Assembly (NCBI GenBank): GCA_017406465.1
Contig: JAFQYM010000024.1
Location: 28,388 to 92,387, forward strand
Origin: Kiritimatiellia bacterium
Lineage (GTDB): Bacteria > Verrucomicrobiota > Kiritimatiellia > RFP12 > UBA1067
Length of the DNA stretch: 64,000 nucleotides
Direction of reading: 5' to 3'
This document shows, in pieces, positions 50,855-60,600 of this stretch. The notes under the pieces are model-generated. The model was not told the DNA's origin. It worked only from the letters and a program-made list of their open reading frames with translations, and did not search any database. Position 1 is the stretch's first letter. Every line of letters begins with the position of its first letter. A program made the position numbers and the translations under genes.

Positions 50855-53800
50855 TCACCTTATTTTGACTTTGAGGCCTTCATACCCCTCGCGCCACACG
50901 CTTCGCCGTTCCATGGCGCTCCATTCGCCGTCCTGCGAGAGAACGCGGGCGCAAAGCGTGGCAGGGACAAGCGGCGGACGCACTGGAGCCGAGTAGCGCA
51001 CTGCGCCGCCAGACACCGTCCCGTCCTCCGACATGGGATCCGAACCGTCTAAAGTGTACAAAATTTCGCCGTTCCCTGCAAGGGCAAACGTGCCGCCCGC
51101 CGAAACCGGGCATCCATCGGCGAGAGCCAGCCCGTCCGCACCGAGTACGACTGGCGGATCGACGCTTGGATACCAGCCCCTCGCCCTGTACTGCGCAAGC
51201 ATGAAGGGCATGCGGTTTTCGATGAACTCACGGCACTCGCCGCACGCGGCGAGCCAGGTCTCGCGCGTCTGCCCCTTGCGCGCCCACCGCGCCGCCTCGG
51301 CCACGACTGCATCGTCGATTTCCGCCATGCGCGACGAAAACCGCGCCCACGCGGCGTCGCACGTCAGCGCTCCGCCCTCCCGCAGACATTCCCTGTAGAA
51401 CATGTCCGCGAACGCCATGCGGTAGCGGACGTTGCCGCAGAGTTTCATGTGGAGCTCCGACGGCGTGAAGTTGACGACGGACGCGAACGTCCGGTGTCGC
51501 TCGGAAGTCCCGTAGCCCGTAGGATCCTGGTCGTAGCGGCAGTATGCAGCGCGCTTGTCCGTCGAGTCGGCCGTTCCCATCGAGTGCTCGGCGTCGTGGC
51601 GGAGAAACACGAAGCCGTCGTGCCCCGCGCCGTCAACCCTGTCGCGCAGCGCATAGAGGTTGTTGGCGTGGTTTCCCCATACGGACGCCGGGGAGTCGGC
51701 GTCCACCGTATAGTGCGCCACAAGCATGTACGCCATGACGTTCACCGGATCGAGCAGCACGGGGTATGCGGGGTTGCGCGTGCCGTCGGGGTTCAGGCCC
51801 TGCGCCCTCATGTAGTTCGCGTCGTCGAAACCGAGATCGGCGAAGTCGCAGAGCGCGCGGTATGCGTCTATCGTGCCTTCGCTCGCGCCGAGAATGTAGT
51901 CCGACGTCTTTACGACATCCCAATCCTCCTTCTCCCCGCCCAGATAGGTGGAGGCGAAGTTCTCGTCGCCGCGTTCCTGAGTCTGGTAGAGACCCCAGTA
52001 GACGCCGTTTATGAAGAGGTGCAGGTAACGGCTTCTCGTATAGGCCACGCCGAGGTCGCGCTGCGTGTCGCGCGAGAACACCTCGTGCACGAACGTGTCT
52101 TTCATTGAGTCCTCGTTCGCCCACGAATAGTTCTGCGAAGTGCGCAGATCGACCTTGTCGAACTTCGACGCGCCTTCGTCGCCGAAAAGCGGATATTCGA
52201 GCTTTGAAAGTCCGTAGGAGCTGCGGAAAAAGAGCCGCAGCGAATGCTTGGCGTAGCTCTTCCCCCGGCTCGCCCCTCCGCGGATCCTCAGTCCCGCAGG
52301 GGCCGAGAAACCGTCGCCTCCCGAAGCCGGTGTGATCCATTCGACCATCGTCGCGCGCTCCCACTCGCGCCCGTCGCCTTGCGGGTTCACGTATATGCCA
52401 GTTTGGGAATCGAAAAGATTCGCCGGATCTATGACAATCGAAACGGTGTCGATTCCGTTCGTGAACGAGCGCACCAGCCTTTCGCCGTCTTTCCCGTTCA
52501 CGACAGACTGGTCCATGCCGTAGCGGAACGCATGCCCGTTCACCTCGCCGTCCGCGGGGAACCCTTCGGGGACCGATGAATCCTGCGACAGCACGTCGTC
52601 GAGGAAGATGTACGTCGCCGCGTTGTCGCGCTGGAGTATGCTTTGTCCGTCGACCGCCGCTGCGCGCAGGCATGTCGTCGAGGAAACTGCGACCGGTCTT
52701 TCGTAGAGCGTGCTTGCCGATGTCGGCGACGTGCCGTCGAGCGTGTAGCGTATTTCCGCCTCGCCGTTGGCCGGACAAGAGATTTCGACTTCGAAGGAAT
52801 CCGTCTTGTAGCCATGCGCGACGGAGAATTCGACCGGATCCGTCGGCGCCGTGTACTCATCCTCGGCGTTATCCGCGCCCGGAGTGGGGGCTTTGTAGTA
52901 GACTAGACCGCCAGACTGTCCAATCCCCTGAGAAAAGTCCTTTATCGCCTCGGTGAAGTCCACCCTGTGCACCAGTCCTCCCGCGGTGTCGGCGATGAAC
53001 AACGGCTCTCCGGAAGAGGAAAGTCCGATGCGCACATACGCCTCGCTCTCATCGAACGATTCGTACGACTTGTCTGCCCAGACAATCTTGCAGCCTCCGG
53101 ACGGAATGGTGCAGTCTCCTTCTATCTTCGTCCACTTCGAGATTTTCTTGTCGGGGCCGTCGAAAAGATACCAGCCTGCGAGGTCTACTTCGAACGGCGC
53201 CGAATTGCGTATTTCGATCCAGTCGAGCTCCTTGCCGCCCCGAGCGGTCGCGAGCGTGTCGCCGTTCGACGCCATTATCTCGTTTATGCGTATGACGTCC
53301 TTCGCCGCATAGACGCGCGGGAGCGAATCCTCCGGACAGACCGAATCCTCATAGCCCACCGCGTAGCCGGCGTATGGCGAGCCTATCAAATAGCCTGTCT
53401 CTGCGGCGAACTCCAGCGTCGCCACGCTTCCGGCGGGGGCAACGAACGCGCCGCTTGAGTCCTTTTCCAGCGCCGTGCCCGCGACGCTTGCGGAGACGAG
53501 CGCGGCACCCTCGACCGCAGGGCACGAAAACGCGACGGTCGCACCGTCGCTTTCGTAGTCTCCGGCAAGGGAATCGACGCTACTGACGCCGCCAAAGGCG
53601 AACGAGGCTACTTCCGCAGCGTCGCCGCCGAAAGCGAGCGGAATCCATTCCCGCGAGGACGCATCGACGAGGACAGTTTGGCCTATGCAATATCTCGCGA
53701 CAAGCGAATCGCCGGAAAGCCTGAACGAAACCGAGATAGACACGGCATCCCCGCCGTCTGGAGCCGCCCCCGAAAGGCGCGCCCATGTGTTAGTGCCGTC

Positions 53801-54046
53801 TTCTTCGGCAAGACACCAGAAACTGCCGTCGAACGCTGCAAGTGAAACGCCGCCTTGCGGCTCCGGGAGATATTCTCCGCATTCCGTAGGAGCCGAGAAG
53901 CGGACCGTCGCGACACGGTCCGACGCCGGACGAGCTGCGACCAGCGAGTATTTGAGATTGTCCGCGTCCGACGATCCGGTCCATTCTCCGCATCCGGGGA
54001 CGGACGCGTCGAACCACACGGCCGCGATTACCGCAAGAACCATCAC
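50855..54046 (-). CDS. CotH-kinase family protein with lamin-tail and chitobiase-like domains
   Basis: 1,063 aa, no clear cleavable signal (hydrophobic start MMVLAVIAAVWF). Region ~245-380 is a lamin-tail domain (IRINEIMASNGDTL, DWIEIRNSAP, VDLAGWYL). Near 415-460 lies a chitobiase/FN3-type unit (EIRYTLDGTSPTSASTLY), repeated near the C-terminus (EILYTLDGSDPMSEDG). Residues ~520-930 are a CotH kinase domain: LRIRGGASRGKSYAKHSLRL, YLHLFINGVYWGLYQTQERG, and VFLRHDAEHS-type Asp. CotH kinases phosphorylate secreted or surface proteins. It is coupled by ATGA to the GH125-GH92 gene. The protein ends in LKVKIR, as does the adhesin (SLKIR). Confidence 0.85.
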   Translation of the reverse strand: MMVLAVIAAVWFDASVPGCGEWTGSSDADNLKYSLVAARPASDRVATVRFSAPTECGEYLPEPQGGVSLAAFDGSFWCLAEEDGTNTWARLSGAAPDGGDAVSISVSFRLSGDSLVARYCIGQTVLVDASSREWIPLAFGGDAAEVASFAFGGVSSVDSLAGDYESDGATVAFSCPAVEGAALVSASVAGTALEKDSSGAFVAPAGSVATLEFAAETGYLIGSPYAGYAVGYEDSVCPEDSLPRVYAAKDVIRINEIMASNGDTLATARGGKELDWIEIRNSAPFEVDLAGWYLFDGPDKKISKWTKIEGDCTIPSGGCKIVWADKSYESFDESEAYVRIGLSSSGEPLFIADTAGGLVHRVDFTEAIKDFSQGIGQSGGLVYYKAPTPGADNAEDEYTAPTDPVEFSVAHGYKTDSFEVEISCPANGEAEIRYTLDGTSPTSASTLYERPVAVSSTTCLRAAAVDGQSILQRDNAATYIFLDDVLSQDSSVPEGFPADGEVNGHAFRYGMDQSVVNGKDGERLVRSFTNGIDTVSIVIDPANLFDSQTGIYVNPQGDGREWERATMVEWITPASGGDGFSAPAGLRIRGGASRGKSYAKHSLRLFFRSSYGLSKLEYPLFGDEGASKFDKVDLRTSQNYSWANEDSMKDTFVHEVFSRDTQRDLGVAYTRSRYLHLFINGVYWGLYQTQERGDENFASTYLGGEKEDWDVVKTSDYILGASEGTIDAYRALCDFADLGFDDANYMRAQGLNPDGTRNPAYPVLLDPVNVMAYMLVAHYTVDADSPASVWGNHANNLYALRDRVDGAGHDGFVFLRHDAEHSMGTADSTDKRAAYCRYDQDPTGYGTSERHRTFASVVNFTPSELHMKLCGNVRYRMAFADMFYRECLREGGALTCDAAWARFSSRMAEIDDAVVAEAARWARKGQTRETWLAACGECREFIENRMPFMLAQYRARGWYPSVDPPVVLGADGLALADGCPVSAGGTFALAGNGEILYTLDGSDPMSEDGTVSGGAVRYSAPVRPPLVPATLCARVLSQDGEWSAMERRSVWREGYEGLKVKIR

Positions 54047-57000
54047 CTGTCCCCTTTCCGCTCGCGGACTGAACTCATTTCAAACTCCAGCTTTCCGCCC
54101 TTTGCGACATCCTTGTGCCTCAAGACGAATCCCGCAAGCGGACGACCGTTTAGCCTGACGGACTTCACGTACTTGTTTTCGCGCGAGAGGTTCTTCGCCA
54201 AGACGGTGAACCGCTTCCCGTTCCCGACATCGAACGACACCTTCGGCAACTGCGGAGCGCCGAGCACGTATTCGCCGCTCGCGGGGTTCAGCGGATAGAA
54301 TCCCGCCGCCGAAAGCAGGTACCATGCGCTCATCTGCCCGCAGTCCTCGTTGCCGCAAAGCCCGTCGGGGGCGGCCCTGTAGAACTTGTCGCAGATCTCG
54401 CGCACGAGCTCCTCCGTGCGCCAGCCCTTGCCGAAATACCTGAACAGATACGCCGTATGGTGTCCTGGCTCGTTGCCGTGGGCGTACTGTCCGATGAGTC
54501 CCGTCACGTCCGAAGTGAACCCCATGCCTTCCGCTTTTTCGGGCTGTGCGAAGAGCGCTTCGAGCTTCGAGGCGGCCTTCGCCTTGCCGCCCAGCGCGGC
54601 GGCGAGCCCTTCTGGATCGTGCAGCACGTGCCACGTCCACTGCCAGGAGTTGCCCTCCGTGAAGTCGTTCTCGCGGCTTGCGTCATGTCCGAGCGCGAAC
54701 GGATTGAACGGCTCGCGCCAGTTGCCCGCCGAGTCGCGTCCGCGCGCGAATCCCGTCGAAGGGTCTATGACGTTTTTCCAGTATCCCGCCCTCTTCGCGA
54801 AGAACCTGGCGTCATCCGCGTGTCCGAGCGCCTTCGCCATCTTCGCAGCGCACCAGTCGTCGTATGCGCATTCCAGCAGGCGCGAGACGGATTCCGACCT
54901 TATCTTGTCGAATGGATAGTATCCGTATCTGTCGAGCACGTCCCAGTTCTCCTTCTGGCGGCGGGGGTGGTTCTCGCGCAGAGTGGCGCGTATGGCCCGG
55001 TAAACGCGTTCCGGATCGTTGCCGCCGAGAAGTCCCTTGAAATAGGCGTCGGCGAGCAGAGGAATCGAGTGCGTGCCGATCATGCACTGGTTGTCCTTGC
55101 CCCACAACGCCCAGATCGGCAGGAATCCGGCGATGCTCTGGTGCTCGACGCAGGACGCGACCATCGGCGCTATCTTCTCCGGCACGAGAATCGTGTACAG
55201 CGGATTGGCCGCGCGGAAGGTATCCCAGAACGAGAAAGTCGAGTAGTATTCGCCGCAGGGGGACTTCTTGACTATATCCTCGTCGCCGCGATACTCGCCG
55301 TCGACGTCGGCCATGTTCACGGGCTGCAGGAAAAGATGGTACAGCGCGGTGTAGAAAGTCTCGAGTTCCGCCGCGCCGCCTTTGGCGGTCATCTTCGAAA
55401 GCATCCCGTTCCACGCCGCCCTCGCGTCCGCCTTCGTCTTCGCGAAGTCCCAGCCGGGGATTTCCGCGTCGAGATTCCGGCGGGCCTTTCCGGGCGAGAC
55501 AGAAGACAGGCCGATCTTCATGGTCAGCGTCTCGCCGCGCTTCATGTCGAACCGGAAATTGCGGCGTCCCGCGTCGCGTCTGCCGCCGGTGGCGGGCAGA
55601 TCGGAAAAGCCGGACCAGTCCCTGTCGAATTCAAGCGAGAATGCGAAAGTCCTGTGCACCCATCCCCAGCGCCGCTTCTCGCCTTCGAATCTGCGTCTGC
55701 CGTCGTCGGAGATCTTGACGTCGTGCATCTGATCCCTGCCCGGATCGCCGATCGCCCACTGGTTGTCGAACATTATGTTCGCGCCGCCTCCGTCGAGAAA
55801 AGTGAAGCGGTATATCGCGCAGTGCGGACTTACGGAAACCTCCACTCGCGTCCTGGACCTGCCGAGGTCAACCGCGTAATAGCCGGGCTCCATCGTTTCC
55901 GAACCCTTGTCAAAATCGCTCGAAAAACCGTCTTCGCGCGATGGGCCGCAATACGGGAAGAACAGGAAATCGCCGAGGTCGGTGCATCCCGTGCCGCTGA
56001 GGTGCGTCTGCGAGAAGCCTTTGATTTCCTTCTCTTCGAAGCGGTATCCCGAGCAATGTCCCCACCCGTCGCAGCCGGTGTCGGGTCCGGCCTGGACCAA
56101 TCCGAACGGATATGCCGCGCCCGGAAACGCATGCCCGTTCCCGCCCGTGCCGATTTCGGGTCGCACCCATGAGGACAAATCGTTCGGAGGCGGCTCTATC
56201 TCGCCGCGAGACACCATGTTCCAGACGAGTTCCCCGAACAACGTGTTGGCCCAGGCGAACCAGCTTCGCGAATACTTCGCCGGATCGTCCGCGTCCACGC
56301 CTTCGTGCATGAAGCCGGTTCCGGCGGTGCAGTTCGCGAGCGCCGAAAGGCACTCTTTCGCCTCTCCGGACGTCTGGGCGGTAAGCGCGCGCATTATGAT
56401 CGACATCGGCCAGATGCGCCCCTTCTCCGTGTGGGGCGAGCCTATTCCCTTCAGCGCCTTGCCTTCGAACCAGAAGGGGTTGTCGCGGCTCAAGACGAAG
56501 CGCCTCGTGTTGAGATACACGGGATCGTCCTTGTCGACGCCGCACAGGTAGGGAAGCGAAAGAAGGGACGGTGCGTTGGCGTCGTCCATCAAAAGCGCCC
56601 CGCCGCGTCCGTCGACCTCGAACGCGTAGATCTCGCCGTACTTCTCCGTCTTGACCACGGCGTGGCTGCGCAGCGCCTCGCGGACTTCTCCGGCGAGGGC
56701 GCGGCACTCGTCCGCAAGGCGCTTCGCTCCGTTCGCGCTCTCGAGGACTTCCGCCGTCTTCTCAAGGACGTCTGCGGCGAAGAAATTCGACGGCACGAGG
56801 AACGGATACGTGCACGAATCGTCGGAAGGACGGAACGCGCTCGCTATCAGTCCGACGGGCTTTACTTCCGGGCCCCAGCCGGCGTTCGTCAAGGTGTCGG
56901 TCGCCTTCGCGTTTTCGCGTTCGAAGCGGTAGGACGTCCTCTGTCCGCCCTTCCGCTGTTGCTCGCGCATCGTCGCAAGGACTGTTCCGACGGCATCGAG

Positions 57001-57576
57001 CCATCTGTCGCCAAAGGGGGTTTTGTCGCCCGTAGCCTTCCAATAGCCATGCGCAAGGCGCAGCGGATAGCACAAGGAGTCGAGCTCGTACTTGCGCTCG
57101 TGCACCCCCGGCTTCATTTCGGTTTTGTCGCTCTTCCATTGGCTCTCTCGCTTTTCGTCGTCGTAGAAGGCGTTGGCGTAGGGGTCGTGCAAAAGGCAGT
57201 CGAACTGACGCACAAGCAGGTCGCGGACGAGATTCCGCACGGCAGGGTCATCCTTCGCGAACCTGAGATACGGCCATACCTGCTGGCCCGAGTCCCTGAG
57301 CCACATGGCGTCTATATCGCCGGTGATGACGTAGCCTTTGCCCTTCACCGTCGTGTCAAGCGTGTTCGGGTAGCATGCCTCGAACATCTTCCTGATGCGC
57401 TGGTCGCCTATTTTCGCTGCGACTGCGGCAACCGCCCTGTCTACGGTTTCCGAGCGCAATGTGCGCTTTTCGGCCGCCGGACGCGAATACGGTCTGCAAC
57501 CTGGCGGACATTCGGCCGCGACTGCGGCTTTCGCGAACAAGGCGACAACACCAGCCAAAACGACTCCTGTCTTCAT
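54043..57576 (-). CDS. GH125-GH92 fusion: exported two-domain alpha-mannosidase
   Basis: 1,177 aa. The start at 57576 gives a signal peptide (KTGVVLAGVVALFAKAAVAA); the frame extends upstream without one. Residues ~40-430 are GH125 (exo-alpha-1,6-mannosidase): TGDIDAMWLRDSGQQVWPYL with the general acid Asp, VGLIASAFRPSDDS, GIGSPHTEKGRIWPMSII. Residues ~435-1160 are GH92: GTGGNGHAFPGAAYPFGLVQ, YSTFSFWDTFRAANPLYTI, FTEGNSWQWTWHVLHD, LCGNEDCGQMSAWYLLSAAG. The joined domains would remove alpha-1,2/1,3 branches and alpha-1,6 residues from the same chain. ATGA overlap with cotH gene; 29 bp after the adhesin gene. Confidence 0.93.
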   Translation of the reverse strand: MKTGVVLAGVVALFAKAAVAAECPPGCRPYSRPAAEKRTLRSETVDRAVAAVAAKIGDQRIRKMFEACYPNTLDTTVKGKGYVITGDIDAMWLRDSGQQVWPYLRFAKDDPAVRNLVRDLLVRQFDCLLHDPYANAFYDDEKRESQWKSDKTEMKPGVHERKYELDSLCYPLRLAHGYWKATGDKTPFGDRWLDAVGTVLATMREQQRKGGQRTSYRFERENAKATDTLTNAGWGPEVKPVGLIASAFRPSDDSCTYPFLVPSNFFAADVLEKTAEVLESANGAKRLADECRALAGEVREALRSHAVVKTEKYGEIYAFEVDGRGGALLMDDANAPSLLSLPYLCGVDKDDPVYLNTRRFVLSRDNPFWFEGKALKGIGSPHTEKGRIWPMSIIMRALTAQTSGEAKECLSALANCTAGTGFMHEGVDADDPAKYSRSWFAWANTLFGELVWNMVSRGEIEPPPNDLSSWVRPEIGTGGNGHAFPGAAYPFGLVQAGPDTGCDGWGHCSGYRFEEKEIKGFSQTHLSGTGCTDLGDFLFFPYCGPSREDGFSSDFDKGSETMEPGYYAVDLGRSRTRVEVSVSPHCAIYRFTFLDGGGANIMFDNQWAIGDPGRDQMHDVKISDDGRRRFEGEKRRWGWVHRTFAFSLEFDRDWSGFSDLPATGGRRDAGRRNFRFDMKRGETLTMKIGLSSVSPGKARRNLDAEIPGWDFAKTKADARAAWNGMLSKMTAKGGAAELETFYTALYHLFLQPVNMADVDGEYRGDEDIVKKSPCGEYYSTFSFWDTFRAANPLYTILVPEKIAPMVASCVEHQSIAGFLPIWALWGKDNQCMIGTHSIPLLADAYFKGLLGGNDPERVYRAIRATLRENHPRRQKENWDVLDRYGYYPFDKIRSESVSRLLECAYDDWCAAKMAKALGHADDARFFAKRAGYWKNVIDPSTGFARGRDSAGNWREPFNPFALGHDASRENDFTEGNSWQWTWHVLHDPEGLAAALGGKAKAASKLEALFAQPEKAEGMGFTSDVTGLIGQYAHGNEPGHHTAYLFRYFGKGWRTEELVREICDKFYRAAPDGLCGNEDCGQMSAWYLLSAAGFYPLNPASGEYVLGAPQLPKVSFDVGNGKRFTVLAKNLSRENKYVKSVRLNGRPLAGFVLRHKDVAKGGKLEFEMSSVRERKGDR

Positions 57577-57605
57577 CTTACCGTCTTTTCTGGCCAAATG
57601 CCGTT

Positions 57606-60600
57606 TCACCTTATTTTCAAGGAGAATCCGGGCCTGCGACCGTAGCACAGCCATCCGTCGGACGTCGTAAAGAAGTGATTGCCGTCGTCGTCTTTCTCCG
57701 TTTCGTCGACACCTTCGAAAGCGGCGGCCTTGGCGATTCTGACGAACTTCTTGCCTTCCGCGATTTCCGGAACCGTTATGGACGCGCCGGATTCGAGTGA
57801 AATGGAGCCGGCGAACTCCATGCCCGTGGCGGTGAGCGTGGTGCCGCTCTTCAAGACGGTCGCGCCCGTGTACGCCTGGTTTGTCGTCACCGTGAGCGTG
57901 CCGGCGGACACGGTTATGCCGCCTTCGCCGGCGAGCGTCTGCGCGATGCCGATCGCATGGTCGGTCGTGAACTCGATGCCGTCCTCGCCGATCTTGAACG
58001 GAGTGCCGCCGCCGGCGTAGCCGTCGACCTTGAAGAAGTCGTCGTTGTCCTGGTCCGGCGTGATGGTCACGCCGTCGAGGACCGCCCTGAAGCTCGCGAT
58101 GTTGTATGCGACAAGTCCGCGCACATTGAGCGTGCCGCCCTTCATGTTGAATTCGGCAACGGACACATCGGGCGCCGACTCCCAGCCGGACCTACCGCCG
58201 CAGACGAGGCCGGCCTTGAAGTTGCCGTTCGTTATGTTCACCGTCGCGACCGCTCCGGCCGAATCGCCGACGAGGTAGAATGCGTTGCGGTTCACGTCGA
58301 CCCACGAGCCTTCGCCGAACATGATGGCCGTGTTGCCGCTGCGCCCAAACTGGGTGTCGCAGTTGTCTGGATGGAACCGTCCGCCGTTCTGGAGTTCTAT
58401 CGTCACTTCGCTCACGCCGGAGCCGCTCGCGACATACACGTTCTCCTGGCTCGAATGGCTGTAGAGACGCGCCCCGTCTGCTATCTTCACGTGCATCTTC
58501 CCTTCCGAATCGCCGCGCGCGAAGTTGAGGACAGGACCGTCGGTGCCTTCTATCCTCACTTCCGTTCCGCTTCCGCACAGCGTGAAGCTGCCGTTCGGCG
58601 CGAAATAGTGGTTGCCGGTGGCGATCTTGACGACGCCGTTCGTGAGCGTGAAGCCGTCGAGGGCGAACGTCTCGCCGCTTGTCGAAGACATCGTGACGGT
58701 CTGCGTCGCGCCACCGAGATCCAATGTCCCCGCGACCGACATGGCGTCAGAAGCGGTGGAGAACGGATTCGTCGTGTTGCTTCCGAGATCCGCGAGCCTG
58801 AACCCACCCTCATTGAGCACAAGCCTTCCGCCAGGGCCCTTGCCGGCGACTGTGACTGTGCCTGCGCCGCCCTTGGTGATTTCCGTAGATGCGCCGGTAG
58901 TCAGTCCGCCGACGAACGCAATGTCGCCGCTGCCGCCAAGCCCGAGCGTCGCACCGCTGTCCCTGACTGCGCAGCTGAATGTCTGCACGTTCGCCGACTC
59001 GTTTGTCACGGCACGGACGTCGAGTCCATTTCCGCTTATCGCGAACTCACCGGCCCCCGCCGCGAAACGCACTCCCGAAAGGGTGAGGGACGCATAATCG
59101 TTGGATGCAGTTCCTCCTGCGGCAAGCGGGAATAAGACGCTGTCGAAGCCCTTGGGCCCTTCCCCGCCGGTCCAGTTGCCAGATGTCGTCATCAGCGTGT
59201 CGCCAGAAGCGTTGCTCCACGTCCGTTCGACTGGCGTGACAATTCCGTAGAGCTTCCCGTTCCTGACCTCGAGGTCAAGTCCGTTTATGGATATCTTCGC
59301 GAGGTCTGCGTCGGTCCAGCCTGTGGCTGCGGGGAAAAGGTCGAAATACTTGTTCTGCTCGACGTCTACATCGTATGTGACGCTGACTACGAACGGGTTG
59401 TCGGCCGTCGCAGTTATCTCGCTGACCGTGACCGGGCAAAGGCCCGAGAACCCGCCCTTGCCATATGTGACAGCCATTGATCCGCCAGGAGCGAGCACAA
59501 CGCCGGACGAGGCAAAGGTCTGCCCGTTGAAATCAACTGGTCCTGCAATGGTAAACGCGCCCGTAAACTCCTGGCCGGCGCTGAACTTCAGCAGTCCGCC
59601 TCCGGTTTTGGTTAGCGCACCAGCTCCTTTCAGTGTGTCTGCCACGGCAACGTTATGCTCGTTGGCAATCGTCAGACCTCCAGCTGCGATCTCGAAAGGC
59701 GACGAACCTCTCGGGATGTCGTTGCGACTGGCGAACTTGATGAACTCGGTGTGCTCGCCCCTTGACTTGATCGTGGCGCCGTCGAACACGACTGTGGTCT
59801 CGTCTCGGTCGTCCCAGACTTTCAGGTCGCGCACAGTGACTACGCTATTCGTGCCAAAGTAGAGATGATACCATCCGGCACGCGATGTCGAATCATCATT
59901 GACATCACCCAGGTGCAATCCCTCGCCCACTGACAGCGATGCGCCGACGACGCTCAGTGCCGCATAGAGCACCTTTGCGTGCTTGGTGTTTTCACGTCCG
60001 AACGTGAAGTTCCTGCCGACAGACAACGCGGCGTCGTCTTTCACGTCAATATCGATCTGCGCCAAGTCAAGAACCTTCTCGTTTGAGGCGACGCAGTACA
60101 GATTGCCGGCGAACGCGGCGGCGGCGCCATTAGTGACAGACAGCTTGAATTTGCCGGTTGAATTCGATTGCATCCAGGACGTGCCGCTGCCGAGGACAAG
60201 CCTTCCGCCATCGACACGAAGCTCGTAGTCTTCGCCATCCTGTGGAGTGTTTATCGATGCATACGTCGGTCCTGAGACGGTCGCGCCCTCGCCTATGGTC
60301 CAGAGGCGCGGCATATTGAGGCCCGGATCCAGTGGGTCGACCGCATACGTGAACGTACCGTTGTAGTACGCTATCACGCCGTCAGCAGAAAGATCGCCCG
60401 CTGAAAAGCCAAGCGAACCGCCGCTCAGATCGAGGCCACCAGCCTCCAGCACAAGGCCATTCTCCAACGGCTGCGTGACCTTGAGCGTACCCGCACCTTT
60501 CTTCACGACCTTGCCGCCAAAGGGAGCGTCTACCGTGAGAGTCTTGCCTTCTGCGACAGTGATCGCCTCCGACACCCTGAGGCTCGGCTGTTCTTCGACA

